A stretch of 64,000 nucleotides of DNA. It comes from Rhodoplanes serenus (lineage in GTDB: Bacteria > Pseudomonadota > Alphaproteobacteria > Rhizobiales > Xanthobacteraceae). Below the pieces are notes generated by a model that had not been told where the DNA came from, made no database searches, and was given only the letters and a program-made list of their open reading frames with translations. The stretch is taken from the NCBI GenBank assembly GCA_945893145.1, contig CAMDDZ010000026.1:1-64000 (forward strand), in the 5' to 3' direction. Position numbers and translations under genes: made by a program. Positions 63,738-64,000 of the stretch are shown piece after piece. Position 1 is the stretch's first letter, and each line of letters starts with the position of its first letter.

Positions 63738-64000
63738 TCAGAGCTTGATCTCGACATCGACGCCAGCAGCGAGGTCGAGCTTCATCAGCGCGTCCACCGT
63801 CTGCGGCGTCGGATCGACGATGTCCAAAAGGCGCTTGTGAGTGCGCATCTCGAACTGCTCGCGGCTCGTCTTATCGATGTGCGGCGAACGATTGACCGTG
63901 AATTTCTCGATCTTGGTCGGCAGCGGGATCGGTCCACGCACCTGAGCGCCCGTGCGCTTGGCGGTGTTGACGATCTCGCGGGTCGACGCATCGAGGATGC
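63738..64000 (-). CDS. rpsJ: 30S ribosomal protein S10, 5' end beyond the window
   Basis: About 86 C-terminal residues of the usual 102 are visible, reading [87 protein letters not shown]10 sits in the 30S head and also acts with NusB in antitermination. It is the first gene of the S10 operon, so the operon promoter lies beyond the right edge. Confidence 0.97.
   Translation of the reverse strand, partial: ILDASTREIVNTAKRTGAQVRGPIPLPTKIEKFTVNRSPHIDKTSREQFEMRTHKRLLDIVDPTPQTVDALMKLDLAAGVDVEIKL

Overview
The window is high-GC, densely coded DNA from an alphaproteobacterium, most likely of the order Hyphomicrobiales (Rhizobiales) near Bradyrhizobium, Rhodopseudomonas or other Xanthobacteraceae-like genera. 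This rests on four things: the protein families (ATP12 chaperone, short-LID adenylate kinase, Zn-free S14), the order of the ribosomal superoperon without rpmJ, TTAA-N7-TTAA (CtrA-type) sites, and a GAGCATGATC...GATCATGCTC intergenic palindrome of a kind I remember from Bradyrhizobium relatives. The genus is inference only.

Left part (1-17.5 kb): a TPR protein cut by the edge, a rhodanese and tiny membrane proteins; a minus-strand queC / YhhQ-type transporter / RraA-like / tandem ydcF cluster; a YncE-like propeller; an aldo-keto reductase; isovaleryl-CoA dehydrogenase; a GGDEF-EAL c-di-GMP protein; two exported NodB-type deacetylases; tRNA-Leu(GAG); an orphan FliN; lipB; and overlapping gamma-glutamylcyclotransferase and acylphosphatase genes. 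Several of these genes carry CtrA-like sites upstream.

Middle (17.5-34.4 kb): propionyl-CoA carboxylase subunits pccA and pccB about 10 kb apart; a 1-Cys peroxiredoxin; a thioesterase; small exported or membrane proteins; an SDR; a PhzS-like flavin monooxygenase followed by a GMC oxidoreductase broken by an internal deletion; an MhpD-like hydratase; a Tat-exported FKBP isomerase; a VapBC-type toxin-antitoxin pair with a two-copy palindromic operator; a TPR/glycosyltransferase-like protein; and ATP12.

34.7-39.4 kb: a compact three-gene operon joins a GltD-like FAD/NAD(P) flavoprotein, which carries its own C-terminal 2[4Fe-4S] ferredoxin, to a fused gamma-alpha and a beta subunit of a 2-oxoacid:ferredoxin oxidoreductase. 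This is the most system-like feature of the window. Its architecture suggests a self-contained 2-oxoacid to NAD(P) (or reverse) enzyme in what otherwise looks like an aerobe.

Right part (39.4-64 kb): an HtrA protease / rarA / small exported protein / MFS / RluA-type pseudouridine synthase series, an exported SpeE-like fold, a diheme cytochrome c and an exported ankyrin protein. Then comes the complete S10-spc-alpha ribosomal operon on the minus strand, from rpsJ (cut by the right edge) to rplQ, including secY, adk and rpoA. Several of its products (L3, S19, L29, S17, L5, Adk) have unusual Lys/Ala/Pro-rich extensions. Only two stretches over 300 bp lack a clear gene (12634-12979 and 34355-34699). 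I saw no CRISPR array, insertion sequence, integrase or phage gene.
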